From: an uncultured Chitinophaga sp.
GTDB lineage: Bacteria; Bacteroidota; Bacteroidia; Chitinophagales; Chitinophagaceae
Assembly: GCF_937874145.1 (NCBI RefSeq)
Contig: NZ_CALNBI010000025.1
Span: forward strand, 1-41,197
DNA length: 41,197 nt
Reading direction: 5' to 3'
Shown one piece after another: positions 1 to 8,508 of the stretch. The notes beneath the pieces were generated by a model, which saw nothing but the letters and a program-made list of their open reading frames with translations, was not told the DNA's origin and did not search any database. The position numbers were made by a program, and so were the translations under genes. How positions within the stretch are numbered: the first letter of the stretch is position 1; each line of letters begins with the position of its first letter.

Positions 1-1745
1 GTGGCGCTCATGCGGATGGCGCTCGTGACCCGCAGTTCCTGCGCGTCCTGGTTGGCAAAGAACTGGCCGAAGTCGACCCCGTCCACATCCCGCATGCTCC
101 GTGTGGGATAGCGGTACTCCGGCGCACAGAGGTAACTCACCGGCTGCGGCGACATATACAACCGGCGCCCGTCCGCATTGATCGACGCGCACCAGATCAG
201 CATGGGGATCCGCGCCTCGAATTCCGGCTGGCGGTATTCGCCGAGTTTTTTATTGAGGATATGATCGGTGTTCAGGTTCAGCTGCATCTCGAATGCATAG
301 CCGCGGTCTTTGGCGTAACTGTTTTCCCCGATGTCGAAATGCCGGAACGGCGTGATGAAATCGTTCACGGCAAACGAACTGAAGACTGAATTCAGCAGGT
401 CTCTCGAAATCTTCTCGCAATACGCGCTATCGTACAGGTTGCGCGCCGTCGGCATCCGGCCTTCCTGCTGGCGCAGGTACAGCTCCCGGAAATACGTAGC
501 GCCCATCATCCCGCCCGATGCGCCGGTGATGAGCATGGTATGGTCGATCAGCTTGCCTTTGAGCAGGCTGTCGTACCGTTGGAGCACGTTCATCGTCCAG
601 GCGGCGGAACGGCTCCCGCCGCCGCTGGTGTTGATAACGATCAGCGGTGGCTTGCTGCCGGAGGGGAAGCGCTTTTTCCAGTTGCCGAGGATCTGGAGGG
701 TATGTTTCCGGTCGGCTTCGGCGCGCGCGGAAGTGAAGAACTCCTGCAGGTGCGGAACGCTGTAGGCCGGCCGGCTCTTCTTATCGTTATAATCGAGCCC
801 GTAGGCTTTGTTGCGGTTATCGAGCCACTGGTTTTTGACCATCCAGTTGAGGCCGAGGATCATGGCGATGACGACGGGTATGGCCCAGCTTTCGAGCAGG
901 TAGGCGTACGCGCCGGCCACGCCGATGAGGAAGGCGAAGAAGATGAGGACGCTCGCGCCGGCGGGAATGCGGAACGCGGGGTAATCCATCAGGTAAGCCA
1001 TGATGACGAGGAACACCAGCGCCAGGCCTATCGTGATCATCGCCGCGAAATGGTGCTGGCGGAAGATGTTGTCGAGGTAATGTTTGTTGTAGTGCCCCAC
1101 ATTTCTCGCCCGGCGGATGCGCCAGGGGCTGGAGAAGTAGCTGAGGACCGGGAGCGCGTTCTCGTCATGTTCCTGGTTGGGAATGAGCACCGTGCGGAGG
1201 AAGTTGCGCGGGTTCCCGAATTTCCGCATCAGCCGGCGGCCGATATTTTTATCCGCGTTAAAGAAATAGAAGAAAGAAACGAACAGGATGGCGAGGTATC
1301 CGCAGATAAAACCTTCGGCAAGCAGCAGGATCTGCGGGATGGAATTGAGTTCCTGCCAGCGCTGGTACTGCCATCCTCGCCACAGGAGCATGAGCAGGAA
1401 AGCGACGGGAATGATGGAATTATTGAGGCAGTAGCGCGAAAAAGGCTGCGAGGTGGTGGCGAGGAATTTGAACCGGCCGCTGTGGAGAATGAACGTGGTG
1501 ATGTTCCAGCTCATGGTGAAAATAGCGGCAGCCACGCCCATCACGGTGGTGCTGTAGAAATTTACTTTCCCCATGTATTCCGGCGCGAGATACAGCGCGT
1601 CTCCGCCGTAGGTTTTCGCAAAGCCGCCGTTGATGGTACTGAACAGGATGGCCCAGAATATCAGGAGCACCTGGTACTTGCGGAAATGCAGCAACAACAG
1701 CTGGATGGGAAAGGAATAGAAGAATCTTGACCAAAATCTTTTCAC
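1..1745 (-). CDS. Membrane-anchored patatin-like phospholipase (partial, C-terminus off the window)
   Basis: About 581 residues are visible, read from a GTG at 1745; an in-frame TAA lies four codons upstream, and no ATG start fits. The first ~290 residues are hydrophobic with roughly six membrane segments (near 24-43, 66-90, 115-135, 145-168, 225-245, 255-290). A soluble domain follows with the two patatin signatures: the glycine-rich oxyanion motif SGGGSR at 374-379 and the nucleophile elbow GASGG with Ser410. A conserved-looking SAIRMSA segment sits at the window edge. The catalytic Asp expected further on is cut off. Patatin-fold enzymes hydrolyse acyl esters of lipids; here the active site would be tethered to the inner membrane. 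The substrate is unknown. It is 46 bp downstream of the heme A synthase gene on the same strand and could be cotranscribed with it. Confidence 0.8.
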   Translation of the reverse strand, partial: MKRFWSRFFYSFPIQLLLLHFRKYQVLLIFWAILFSTINGGFAKTYGGDALYLAPEYMGKVNFYSTTVMGVAAAIFTMSWNITTFILHSGRFKFLATTSQPFSRYCLNNSIIPVAFLLMLLWRGWQYQRWQELNSIPQILLLAEGFICGYLAILFVSFFYFFNADKNIGRRLMRKFGNPRNFLRTVLIPNQEHDENALPVLSYFSSPWRIRRARNVGHYNKHYLDNIFRQHHFAAMITIGLALVFLVIMAYLMDYPAFRIPAGASVLIFFAFLIGVAGAYAYLLESWAIPVVIAMILGLNWMVKNQWLDNRNKAYGLDYNDKKSRPAYSVPHLQEFFTSARAEADRKHTLQILGNWKKRFPSGSKPPLIVINTSGGGSRSAAWTMNVLQRYDSLLKGKLIDHTMLITGASGGMMGATYFRELYLRQQEGRMPTARNLYDSAYCEKISRDLLNSVFSSFAVNDFITPFRHFDIGENSYAKDRGYAFEMQLNLNTDHILNKKLGEYRQPEFEARIPMLIWCASINADGRRLYMSPQPVSYLCAPEYRYPTRSMRDVDGVDFGQFFANQDAQELRVTSAIRMSA

Positions 1746-1791
1746 CTCAGTAAATTAAGGAGAAAATCGGCAATGAAAAATTAATAATATG

Positions 1792-2829
1792 TCAACGGCG
1801 CAGCGGCAACGTCAGGAAGTGCGCCCATACCATCACCATCAGCAGCCCCATGCCTACGAACTGGTGCGCCAGTGCGAAGGCCAGCGGGATTTTCACGTTG
1901 GCGTTGAGTACGGTGAGCACGCCGAGGAACACCTGCAGCAATACGGTGAACAACGCGGCGGCGCGGGCACCCTGCAGCTGCGGTACTTTATACGAACGGA
2001 TGTACCACACGGCGATGAGTATAATTAATAAGTAAGCCAGTCCGCGGTGGATGAAATGAATGGTGATGGGATTGTGCGTAATATCCGCCCAGAACCCTCC
2101 CTGCGCAAACATCCCCGGCGGCACGGCGTACCCATTGATCGAGGGCCAGGTGCTGGCAGCGAGCGCGGCGTGGAGGCCGGCCATGAACGCGCCGTAAATC
2201 AATTGCACCACGAGGATGCCCAGGACCCATCCGGAAAGCCGGCGCAATCCCGGCGCTTCGGCGCGGTGCGTTGCGGGTACGCTGAGCTTCAGCGCAAACC
2301 AGAGCACGTACCACAGCAGTCCCAGCGCGGCGATGAAGTGCCCGGCCAAACGGATGTGGCTCACGTAGAGGTCTTCCTCGTTCAGCCCGCTTTGCACCAT
2401 GATCCAGCCGATGCCGCCCTGCAGGCCGCCCAGGATGAAAAGGACCACCATGGGCCAGATCATGCTGCGGTCGATGGTTTTTTTGACGATAAAGTAAACG
2501 AAGGGAACGAAGAACACGATGCCGATCAGGCGCGCCCAGTTGCGGTGGAGCCACTCCCAGAAATAAATCCATTTGAAGTCGGTCAGTGTAAAGTGGCTAT
2601 TGATATATTTACTCTGTCCGATTTCCTGATACTTGGCGAAAGCCTCCTGCCAGGCGGTTTCGCTCATGGGCGGAAGGGCGCCCAGGATGGGCTTCCATTC
2701 CGTGATGCTCAGGCCGCTGCCCGTGAGCCGGGTGATGCCGCCCAGCAATACCTGCACGATGATCATGGCCACCCCGGTGTACAACCAGATGACGATGGCC
2801 CGGTTCCCTTTTGTTTGCTGCATGTCCAT
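1792..2829 (-). CDS. ctaA: Heme A synthase, COX15/CtaA family
   Basis: 345 residues, an integral membrane protein with about eight hydrophobic segments. The family motif GGITRLTGSGLSITEW lies at 30-45, followed by EWLHR with His95, then His158/His164, His258/His261 and His322 in membrane segments, the positions expected for heme ligands. The length and the long loop before the second helix resemble the proteobacterial/mitochondrial COX15-type enzyme more than short Gram-positive CtaA. It oxidises the C8 methyl of heme O to a formyl group, giving heme A for cytochrome aa3 oxidases. No cox genes are in the window. A weak -7-like element (TAATATTG on the minus strand, 2837-2844) sits just upstream. 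It is divergent from rnhB. Confidence 0.92.
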   Translation of the reverse strand: MDMQQTKGNRAIVIWLYTGVAMIIVQVLLGGITRLTGSGLSITEWKPILGALPPMSETAWQEAFAKYQEIGQSKYINSHFTLTDFKWIYFWEWLHRNWARLIGIVFFVPFVYFIVKKTIDRSMIWPMVVLFILGGLQGGIGWIMVQSGLNEEDLYVSHIRLAGHFIAALGLLWYVLWFALKLSVPATHRAEAPGLRRLSGWVLGILVVQLIYGAFMAGLHAALAASTWPSINGYAVPPGMFAQGGFWADITHNPITIHFIHRGLAYLLIILIAVWYIRSYKVPQLQGARAAALFTVLLQVFLGVLTVLNANVKIPLAFALAHQFVGMGLLMVMVWAHFLTLPLRR

Positions 2830-2937
2830 AAACCTGCAATATTAGGCCGAAATTCGATCCGGGAAGGATGATTTTTATCAATTCGGGAATCATTCGGCCG
2901 GTTTTTGTAATTTTAGCGCCAATAAAAACCAGTAACC

Positions 2938-3549
2938 TTGCTGCTGCCTTATTTTCAGGACGAACTCACCGAAGCCGGATGCGATGAAGCCGGAAGGGGC
3001 TGCCTTGCCGGCCCCGTGTTCGCCGCGGCGGTTATCTTGCCGAGGGATTTCAGCCATCCTTTCCTCAACGATTCAAAACAAATGACCGAGGCGGACAGGT
3101 CCGTGCTGAGAACCATCATCGAAAACAAAGCTTTAGCCTTCGCCGTGGCCAGTGTCGATAACGAGGAAATTGATAAGATCAATATCCTGAAAGCCTCATT
3201 CAAAGCGATGCACATCGCTTTGGCACGATTATCGCTACAGCCCCAGTTGTTACTCATCGATGGTAACCGGTTCACCCCCTATGGCAATATCCCGCATACC
3301 TGCATTATCCAGGGCGACGGAAAATATGCATCCATAGCTGCAGCATCGGTGCTGGCAAAAACTTATCGGGACGAATACATGCAAAATCTGCATGAACAAT
3401 TCCCGCACTACGGCTGGAAAGACAACAAAGGTTATCCGACCCGCCAGCACAGAGACGCTATCCGGTCCCACGGCGATACGATCTATCACAGACGATCCTT
3501 CCGCCTGCTGCCGGACCAGTTGAGTTTGGACGGGGAGGAAAAGTGGTAA
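2938..3549 (+). CDS. rnhB: Ribonuclease HII
   Basis: 203 residues. Cleaves RNA in RNA:DNA hybrids and removes misincorporated ribonucleotides. The RNase HII signature DEAGRG at 16-21 supplies catalytic Asp16 and Glu17; Asp108 in LLIDGNRF and a later Asp in the DEYM segment (~147) complete the acidic centre. The C-terminal GYPTRQHRDAI segment is also typical. The start is a TTG: an in-frame TAA lies five codons upstream and no ATG precedes the conserved N-terminus, so a rare start codon is needed. It is followed after 13 bp by rpoN and likely cotranscribed. Confidence 0.93.
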   Translation: MLLPYFQDELTEAGCDEAGRGCLAGPVFAAAVILPRDFSHPFLNDSKQMTEADRSVLRTIIENKALAFAVASVDNEEIDKINILKASFKAMHIALARLSLQPQLLLIDGNRFTPYGNIPHTCIIQGDGKYASIAAASVLAKTYRDEYMQNLHEQFPHYGWKDNKGYPTRQHRDAIRSHGDTIYHRRSFRLLPDQLSLDGEEKW

Positions 3550-3562
3550 AAAGGAACGAGCC

Positions 3563-5053
3563 ATGTTAAAGCAGACGCAACAACAGAAATTATTACAGAA
3601 ACTGTCGCCCCAGCAGATTCAGCTCATGAAACTGCTGCAGGTCCCGACTGCCAATCTGGAAGAGAGAATCAAGGAAGAACTGGAAGAAAATCCCGCACTC
3701 GAATACAGTGAAGACGGCTCCACTCCCGACGATGAAATGGAAAAACCCGCCGAAGATTTCGAATCTTCGTCCGAAGACGAATTCGAGCCCGACGGCAGCG
3801 AAAGCGAATACGACAACATCGATATCTCCGAATATGTGTCCGAAGGCGATGATGAGATCGCGGACTACAAGCTGAGGGATGATAACTATCCCGATCCCGA
3901 CGAGCAGCGCACCATGCCCATCCGCGTCGAAACTACTTTTCATGACCACCTGCTCGACCAGCTGGGCCTCCAGACGTTGGACGAGCGCCAGCGCCGCATC
4001 GCCGAGCAAATTATCGGATCGATCGACGACGACGGGTACCTGCGCCGCGAGGCGTCCGCCATCGTGGACGACCTTTCTTTTTCCCAGAATGTGGAAACCG
4101 ATGAGGAAGAAATCCGCCAGTTGATCAAACTGATCCAGACTTTCGATCCTCCCGGCGTGTGCTGCGCCGACCTGAAAGAATGCCTGTTGCTCCAGCTGCG
4201 CCGCAAACCGCAGGACGACGAAGGCGTGGTCAACGCCACCCGCATCCTCGACGATTACTTCGACGAGTTCACCAAGAAACACTACGAAAAAATACAGCGT
4301 TCGCTGAACCTTTCGGACGACGACCTCCGCGAGGCCATCGGGCAGATCATCAAGCTGAACCCCAAGCCGGGCGCCAATCACAGCGTGCTGAACAAGGCGG
4401 AAAGCTACGTGATCCCCGACTTTTTCATATTAAATAATAACGGCAAGCTGGAATTGTCGCTCAACAGCAAAAACGCGCCCGACCTCCGGATTTCGGAGGG
4501 CTACCGCGAAATGCTGAAGGAATATGACCGGGGCGACAAAAAAGACAAGCGCCAGAAGGAGGCGGTTTTATTTATCAAACAGAAGATCGATGCGGCCAAA
4601 TGGTTCATCGACGCCATCAAGCAGCGGCAGCATACGTTGCTGAGCACGATGGAAGCGATCATGAATTACCAGCACGATTTCTTCCTGACGGGCGACGAGA
4701 CCACGATGAAGCCCATGATCCTCAAGGATATAGCGGACATCACGCTGCTCGATATTTCGACCGTGAGCCGTGTGGCCAACAGTAAATATGTACAAACGGA
4801 ATTCGGCACCTTCAAGCTGAAGTTCTTTTTCTCCGAATCGCTCAGCACAGACAGCGGTGAGGAAGTATCGACCCGCGAGGTGAAGAAGATCCTGGCCGAC
4901 ATGATCGGCGGGGAGAACAAGCGCAAGCCGCTGAGCGACGAGAATCTCACGAAGATGCTGCAGGACAAGGGTTACAACATCGCGCGGCGCACCGTGGCCA
5001 AGTACCGGGAGCAGCTGAACATCCCGGTGGCGCGTTTACGCAAGGAATTATGA
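3563..5053 (+). CDS. rpoN: RNA polymerase sigma-54 factor
   Basis: 496 residues. All three RpoN regions are present: the Gln/Leu-rich N-terminal activator-interacting region (QQKLLQKLSPQQIQLMKLLQ near residue 6), an acidic linker (about 50-110), the core-binding domain, and the C-terminal -24-binding domain ending with the RpoN box ARRTVAKYRE close to residues 474-483. It directs RNA polymerase to GG-N10-GC promoters and depends on AAA+ activators; no such activator is in the window. The stop codon overlaps the next start (ATGA), indicating translational coupling with the PAP2-like gene. One sigma54-like site is visible at 31798-31811. Confidence 0.96.
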   Translation: MLKQTQQQKLLQKLSPQQIQLMKLLQVPTANLEERIKEELEENPALEYSEDGSTPDDEMEKPAEDFESSSEDEFEPDGSESEYDNIDISEYVSEGDDEIADYKLRDDNYPDPDEQRTMPIRVETTFHDHLLDQLGLQTLDERQRRIAEQIIGSIDDDGYLRREASAIVDDLSFSQNVETDEEEIRQLIKLIQTFDPPGVCCADLKECLLLQLRRKPQDDEGVVNATRILDDYFDEFTKKHYEKIQRSLNLSDDDLREAIGQIIKLNPKPGANHSVLNKAESYVIPDFFILNNNGKLELSLNSKNAPDLRISEGYREMLKEYDRGDKKDKRQKEAVLFIKQKIDAAKWFIDAIKQRQHTLLSTMEAIMNYQHDFFLTGDETTMKPMILKDIADITLLDISTVSRVANSKYVQTEFGTFKLKFFFSESLSTDSGEEVSTREVKKILADMIGGENKRKPLSDENLTKMLQDKGYNIARRTVAKYREQLNIPVARLRKEL

Positions 5054-5721
5054 TGACATTCATGGAAGAGCAGAAAACGAATTTTTCGCCCGTAACGAGG
5101 GCCGTTGCGAACGTATTTTCATACGTTTTGCATCCTTTATTTATCCCGCTGCTCGTGACTTTTTTATCGGTAACGGCGTTGCCGGAGTTTTTCACGGCGT
5201 TCCGCAGCAATAGTTTCCGGTGGGATTACGACGTGCTGTTTATCCGGGTGACGGTGGCGAGCGTGTTGTTCCCGATGCTGGTGGTGGCGTTGTCGAAGGC
5301 GCTGGGTTTTGTGAGCAGCATTACGATGCGCGACCAGAAAGACAGGATTATCCCTTATGTAGCTTCCATTATATTTTACTTCTGGGCGTTTTACACGTTC
5401 AAGCGCGAGGGTGCGAGCCCTGATTTCTACAATGCTTTCTGGCTGGGGGTGTTCCTGGCGGTGGTGATTTCGTTTGTGGCGAACAGTTTCGTCAAGATCA
5501 GCATGCACACCGTGGGCTGGGGGGGTGTTGTGGGGTTCCTGCTTTGCCTGATGGGCGACATGGGCATGAACGTATCCCTGCCGCTGGCGGGTGCGGTGTT
5601 GCTGGCGGGTATCGCGGGCACGTCGCGCCTGGTGCTGGATGCGCATACGCCGCGGGAGGTCTGGTCGGGCTTCGTGGTGGGCGTGCTGGCGCAGGCCGGC
5701 GCTTACTGGATCGTAGGCTAG
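5050..5721 (+). CDS. PAP2-like phosphatase-family membrane protein
   Basis: 223 residues with about six hydrophobic segments. Three spaced motifs echo the PAP2 (lipid phosphate phosphatase) active site: MRDQKDRIIP (94-102, the K...RP-like element), ISMHT (150-154, the SGH-like element) and SRLVLDAHTPREVWSG (192-207, SR-x5-H-xxx-D/E, with Glu203 where Asp is usual). The residues are not exact matches to canonical PAP2, so substrate and even activity are uncertain. The family would dephosphorylate prenyl or phosphatidyl phosphates at the membrane. The start overlaps the rpoN stop (ATGA). Alternative starts at the second codon or at Met5 cannot be excluded. Confidence 0.7.
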   Translation: MMTFMEEQKTNFSPVTRAVANVFSYVLHPLFIPLLVTFLSVTALPEFFTAFRSNSFRWDYDVLFIRVTVASVLFPMLVVALSKALGFVSSITMRDQKDRIIPYVASIIFYFWAFYTFKREGASPDFYNAFWLGVFLAVVISFVANSFVKISMHTVGWGGVVGFLLCLMGDMGMNVSLPLAGAVLLAGIAGTSRLVLDAHTPREVWSGFVVGVLAQAGAYWIVG

Positions 5722-5891
5722 GGCAGGGTTTGGCCGGCGGGAGGGCCTGGATTTGGCCGCCGTTGCGTCGCACACTTTTGACTTTCTCTTCTTTTTTCGG
5801 CTTTTTGGAAAATTTCTTTTCACTGCGCAGATTCTGTGCGTAGCGGCGGCGCAATTTTGTAATGTCAACGCCGGGGTGCATACTATTAAAA

Positions 5892-5921
5892 TTAGCATTA
5901 AAAACAAAATGCTAAATTTTT
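5892..5921 (+). terminator. Weak AT-rich hairpin with T tract upstream of recA
   Basis: TTAGCATT (5892-5899) pairs with AATGCTAA (5908-5915) and is followed by ATTTTTT. It could end the rnhB-rpoN-PAP2 transcript or act as a weak attenuator in front of recA. The stem is short and AT-rich, so confidence is low. Confidence 0.35.
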
Positions 5922-5948
5922 TAGGAAGTTATCCGGAAATAGTTTTAC
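5918..5948 (+). promoter_or_regulatory. Possible recA promoter in the 300-bp PAP2-recA gap
   Basis: TAGTTTTA at 5940-5947 is one mismatch from the Bacteroidota -7 consensus TAnnTTTG, and a T-rich stretch about 18 bp upstream could serve as the -33 element. It would leave a leader of about 70 nt. An alternative -7-like CAATTTTG lies near 5851-5858. The rest of the gap (5722-6022) holds no gene I can support; the open frame continuing upstream of recA is non-conserved. Confidence 0.3.
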
Positions 5949-6022
5949 CTTGCAGTACCAAGCTTAGAATGCGAAAACAAACACAAACAAACCTTAATAC
6001 TGACTCATTAATTCAAACTGAT

Positions 6023-7033
6023 ATGTCAAACGCCAATACAGAAAAGCTGAAGGCCCTCCGCCTTACCATGGACAAAATCGAAAAGGATTTCGGAAAGGGA
6101 TCCGTGATGATGATGGGAGAAAAAGCCGAAGCGCCGATGGAGGTGATCTCCACGGGTTCGCTGGGGCTGGATATTGCCCTGGGTATTGGCGGGTTTCCGA
6201 AAGGAAGGATTATAGAGATCTACGGGCCGGAGTCTTCTGGTAAGACGACGGTGGCCATTCATACGATTGCAGAAGCCCAGAAAAAGGGCGGCATCTGCGC
6301 CATCATTGACGCGGAGCATGCCTTCGACAGTTCCTATGCCCGCAAGCTGGGCGTGGACGTGGATTCCCTGCTGATTTCACAGCCCGACCATGGTGAGCAG
6401 GCCCTCGAAATCGCCGACCGCCTGATTCTTTCCGGCGCGGTAGATGTAGTGGTGATCGACTCCGTGGCGGCGCTGGTGCCGAAAGGCGAGCTGGAAGGCG
6501 AGATGGGCGAGAGCAAGATGGGCCTCCAGGCCCGCCTCATGTCCCAGGCGCTCCGTAAGCTGACGGCCACCATTTCCAAAACCAACTGCTGCTGCATCTT
6601 CATCAACCAGCTGCGTGAAAAGATCGGTGTGATGTTCGGCAACCCCGAAACCACGACCGGCGGTAACGCCCTGAAATTCTACGCTTCCGTTCGGCTGGAC
6701 ATCCGCCGTATGAGCCAGATCAAAGACGGCGACGAGGCGGTAGGTAACCGGGTGAAAGTGAAAGTGGTAAAGAATAAAGTAGCGCCTCCCTTCCGGATGG
6801 CGGAGTTCGATATCATCTTCGGCCTCGGCATCTCCAAAGCCGGTGAGCTGATCGATATGGGTGTGGAATATGGCATCATCCAGAAGAGCGGCAGCTGGTT
6901 CAGCTACGAAGGCAACAAGCTCGGCCAGGGCCGCGACGCGGTGAAACAACTCCTGCTCGACAATCCCGAGGTAGCCACCGAAGTAGAAGCCAAGATCAAA
7001 GCGAAACTCGCCGAAGCCGCGGCCAGCGCGTAA
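6023..7033 (+). CDS. recA: Recombinase RecA
   Basis: 336 residues from the ATG at 6023. The DNA-dependent ATPase catalyses strand exchange and LexA-type autocleavage. Visible features: the N-terminal helix (KLKALRLTMDKIEKDFGKGS), Walker A GPESSGKT at 68-75, the Walker B region VVVIDSVAALVPK, the L1/L2 DNA-binding loops with GEMGESKMGLQARLMSQALRKLT and FINQLREKIGVMFGNPETTTGGNALKFYAS, and the basic C-terminal domain. The frame is open for 90 codons further upstream, but that extension looks like low-complexity leader sequence and the family begins near MSNANTEK, so the internal ATG is chosen. Confidence 0.98.
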   Translation: MSNANTEKLKALRLTMDKIEKDFGKGSVMMMGEKAEAPMEVISTGSLGLDIALGIGGFPKGRIIEIYGPESSGKTTVAIHTIAEAQKKGGICAIIDAEHAFDSSYARKLGVDVDSLLISQPDHGEQALEIADRLILSGAVDVVVIDSVAALVPKGELEGEMGESKMGLQARLMSQALRKLTATISKTNCCCIFINQLREKIGVMFGNPETTTGGNALKFYASVRLDIRRMSQIKDGDEAVGNRVKVKVVKNKVAPPFRMAEFDIIFGLGISKAGELIDMGVEYGIIQKSGSWFSYEGNKLGQGRDAVKQLLLDNPEVATEVEAKIKAKLAEAAASA

Positions 7034-7225
7034 GACACGTCGCGCAACGGCAGAAGGGAAGGATGAAATCTCGATCTGGCACCGGCAGCCGCCACTCAGG
7101 GCAGTCCGCCTTTCGAAAGAAAATAACGATGAGCAGCTTTGCCAGGCACACGCTGCATCCAAATAAAACATCAAAGATTTTACATACGTTTTTTAAACGT
7201 TTGTTTGGGTTAGTTAAGTAACAAG

Positions 7226-7253
7226 AGGTCCGTTTTCCAACGGACCTTTTTTT
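7226..7253 (+). terminator. Rho-independent terminator downstream of recA
   Basis: A perfect 9-bp stem AGGTCCGTT (7226-7234) / AACGGACCT (7239-7247) with a TTCC loop is followed by a T run to 7253. It lies about 190 bp after the recA stop; the intervening DNA holds no gene I can support. Confidence 0.85.
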
Positions 7254-7397
7254 ATGGATGAAACTGCCTGCCAGGAGTCGGTTCAACTGGCAGCAAAACG
7301 CCGCAGAGGTACGAAATCCGGATGCTATTAATCCTACGGATAGCAATGCATCGCTGCGGTAGCCGTTCTACGGCATCCCGGACCGAGGCGCTTGCGG

Positions 7398-7682
7398 TCA
7401 GCATCGTTCCCCACCGATGATCACGATGGGCTTCACAAAAGACGGCCAGCTGCTCCCAAACTGCCCCTCGCCCGCAACAAGCGCTTCAACATCTCCACAC
7501 CGGAAATCAAAACGAAACGGGCGGACATCCCAATGCCTGCCGTCGCCCCCCCCGCCAATGCGTAGGAGAAAGGGGAGATCCGCCAATTCATCATTACTGA
7601 TAATCCCGGCTCCGCCATCCATAAGCACCAGGACCCGCGGCAGCGCGAATAATCCATTGATCGTAGCGGCGAGCCGCGCCAT
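7398..7682 (-). CDS. Uncertain hypothetical ORF in the 7254-7748 gap
   Basis: A 94-codon frame (ATG at 7682; a TTG two codons earlier is also possible) that I do not recognise. It begins MARLAATINGLFALP and has Gly-rich and hydrophobic stretches but no domain or motif I can name. Other frames over the same bases are also open, so this may be a gene remnant or chance. The surrounding 7254-7748 stretch has no other supported content. Confidence 0.2.
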   Translation of the reverse strand: MARLAATINGLFALPRVLVLMDGGAGIISNDELADLPFLLRIGGGGDGRHWDVRPFRFDFRCGDVEALVAGEGQFGSSWPSFVKPIVIIGGERC

Positions 7683-7748
7683 CTTCAATCATTTCGCATA
7701 TTGATATATATCAAAAAAACGATGCTTCCACATTCCCATCTTTGCAAC

Positions 7749-8333
7749 ATGGGAAACAAGAACATCCTCGTCATCCTCGGGCACCCGGATTCCGAAAGCT
7801 TCTGCGGCGCACTGGCCGATGCCTACATCAATGGCGCCTCCGCCGCAGGGCACACCGTCCGGGTCCTTCGCCTCGGCGAAATGGTGTTTAACCCCGATCT
7901 CCACCACGGCTACAGCGCCCGCACCCCCTGGGAGCCCGCCCTCGAAACAGCCTGGGCCGATATTCAGTGGAGTGAACATATGGTCTGGGTGTACCCGACC
8001 TGGTGGGGAACGATCCCCGCGCTGATGAAGGGGTTTATCGACCGGGTGTTCCTTCCCGGGAAAGCATTCAAATACCGCGAAAAATCTCCGCTTTGGGATA
8101 AATTCCTGAAAGGAAAATCAGCCCGCCTTATCACTACGATGGACAGCCCCCTGTGGTACAACTGGCTCGTATACCACAACGCCGGCCACCGTGCCATGAA
8201 ACACGCAACCCTCAAATTCTGCGGCGTCCATCCCGTGAAAATAACCGCCTTCGGAAAGCTCCGCTGGCAAAATGATGCCACCCTCGCCAGGAAGCTCCAG
8301 GCCGTCGAATTATTAGGAAGAAACGGAAAGTAA
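7749..8333 (+). CDS. Flavodoxin-fold NAD(P)H:quinone oxidoreductase family protein
   Basis: 194 residues from ATG 7749. The N-terminus NILVILGHPDSESFCGALADAY is the FMN-phosphate-binding region of the NQO1/MdaB/KefF-type flavodoxin-like fold. WVYPTWWGTIPALMKGFIDRVFLPGKAF at about residues 79-106 is the typical flavin-ring loop of the family. These enzymes reduce quinones or other electrophiles by two electrons using NAD(P)H. An upstream in-frame TTG at 7701 would add an unconserved 16-residue tail and is rejected. A -7-like CATCTTTG lies only 4 bp before the ATG; if used, the message would be essentially leaderless. Confidence 0.85.
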   Translation: MGNKNILVILGHPDSESFCGALADAYINGASAAGHTVRVLRLGEMVFNPDLHHGYSARTPWEPALETAWADIQWSEHMVWVYPTWWGTIPALMKGFIDRVFLPGKAFKYREKSPLWDKFLKGKSARLITTMDSPLWYNWLVYHNAGHRAMKHATLKFCGVHPVKITAFGKLRWQNDATLARKLQAVELLGRNGK

Positions 8334-8469
8334 ATGTATCAAGAAAACCGCCAGCCAGCTCCTGACGTAAGTATATAACGTGCGTGTAGCCGTTGGCGAG
8401 ATATTGTACGCAATAAGCTTTTGAGAGTCAAATATTTAACATTCACTAGGATACAATCGAGAAAATGGT

Positions 8470-8498
8470 GCAAGCATTCCTCCCGCAGGAATGTTTGC
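8470..8498. terminator. Hairpin between two convergent genes
   Basis: GCAAGCATTCCT (8470-8481) pairs with AGGAATGTTTGC (8487-8498), 12 bp with one wobble. It lies just after the Crp-type gene (minus strand) and about 140 bp after the oxidoreductase gene. The T tract is poor on both sides, so termination strength is uncertain. Confidence 0.5.
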
Positions 8499-8508
8499 GC
8501 TTAACCCC

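Noticed and set aside
540..1730. A 396-codon plus-strand open frame
   Set aside because: It is antisense to the patatin-like gene, is rich in Glu/Gly/Val typical of reverse-frame translations, and has no recognisable domain.
3222..3235. Sigma54 site GG-N10-GC inside rnhB
   Set aside because: It encodes a conserved stretch of rnhB, the -12 side reads TCGC instead of TTGC, and it is 330 bp from rpoN; most likely coincidence.
5753..6022. 90-codon N-terminal extension of RecA
   Set aside because: The open frame continues, but the sequence is non-conserved, contains an AT-rich hairpin and a likely promoter, and RecA proteins begin near MSNANTEK.
7254..7700. A protein gene on the plus strand (7417-7704)
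   Set aside because: Pro/Ser/Arg-rich translation without domain features; overlapping frames on both strands are equally open, so no choice is supported beyond the low-confidence minus-strand entry.
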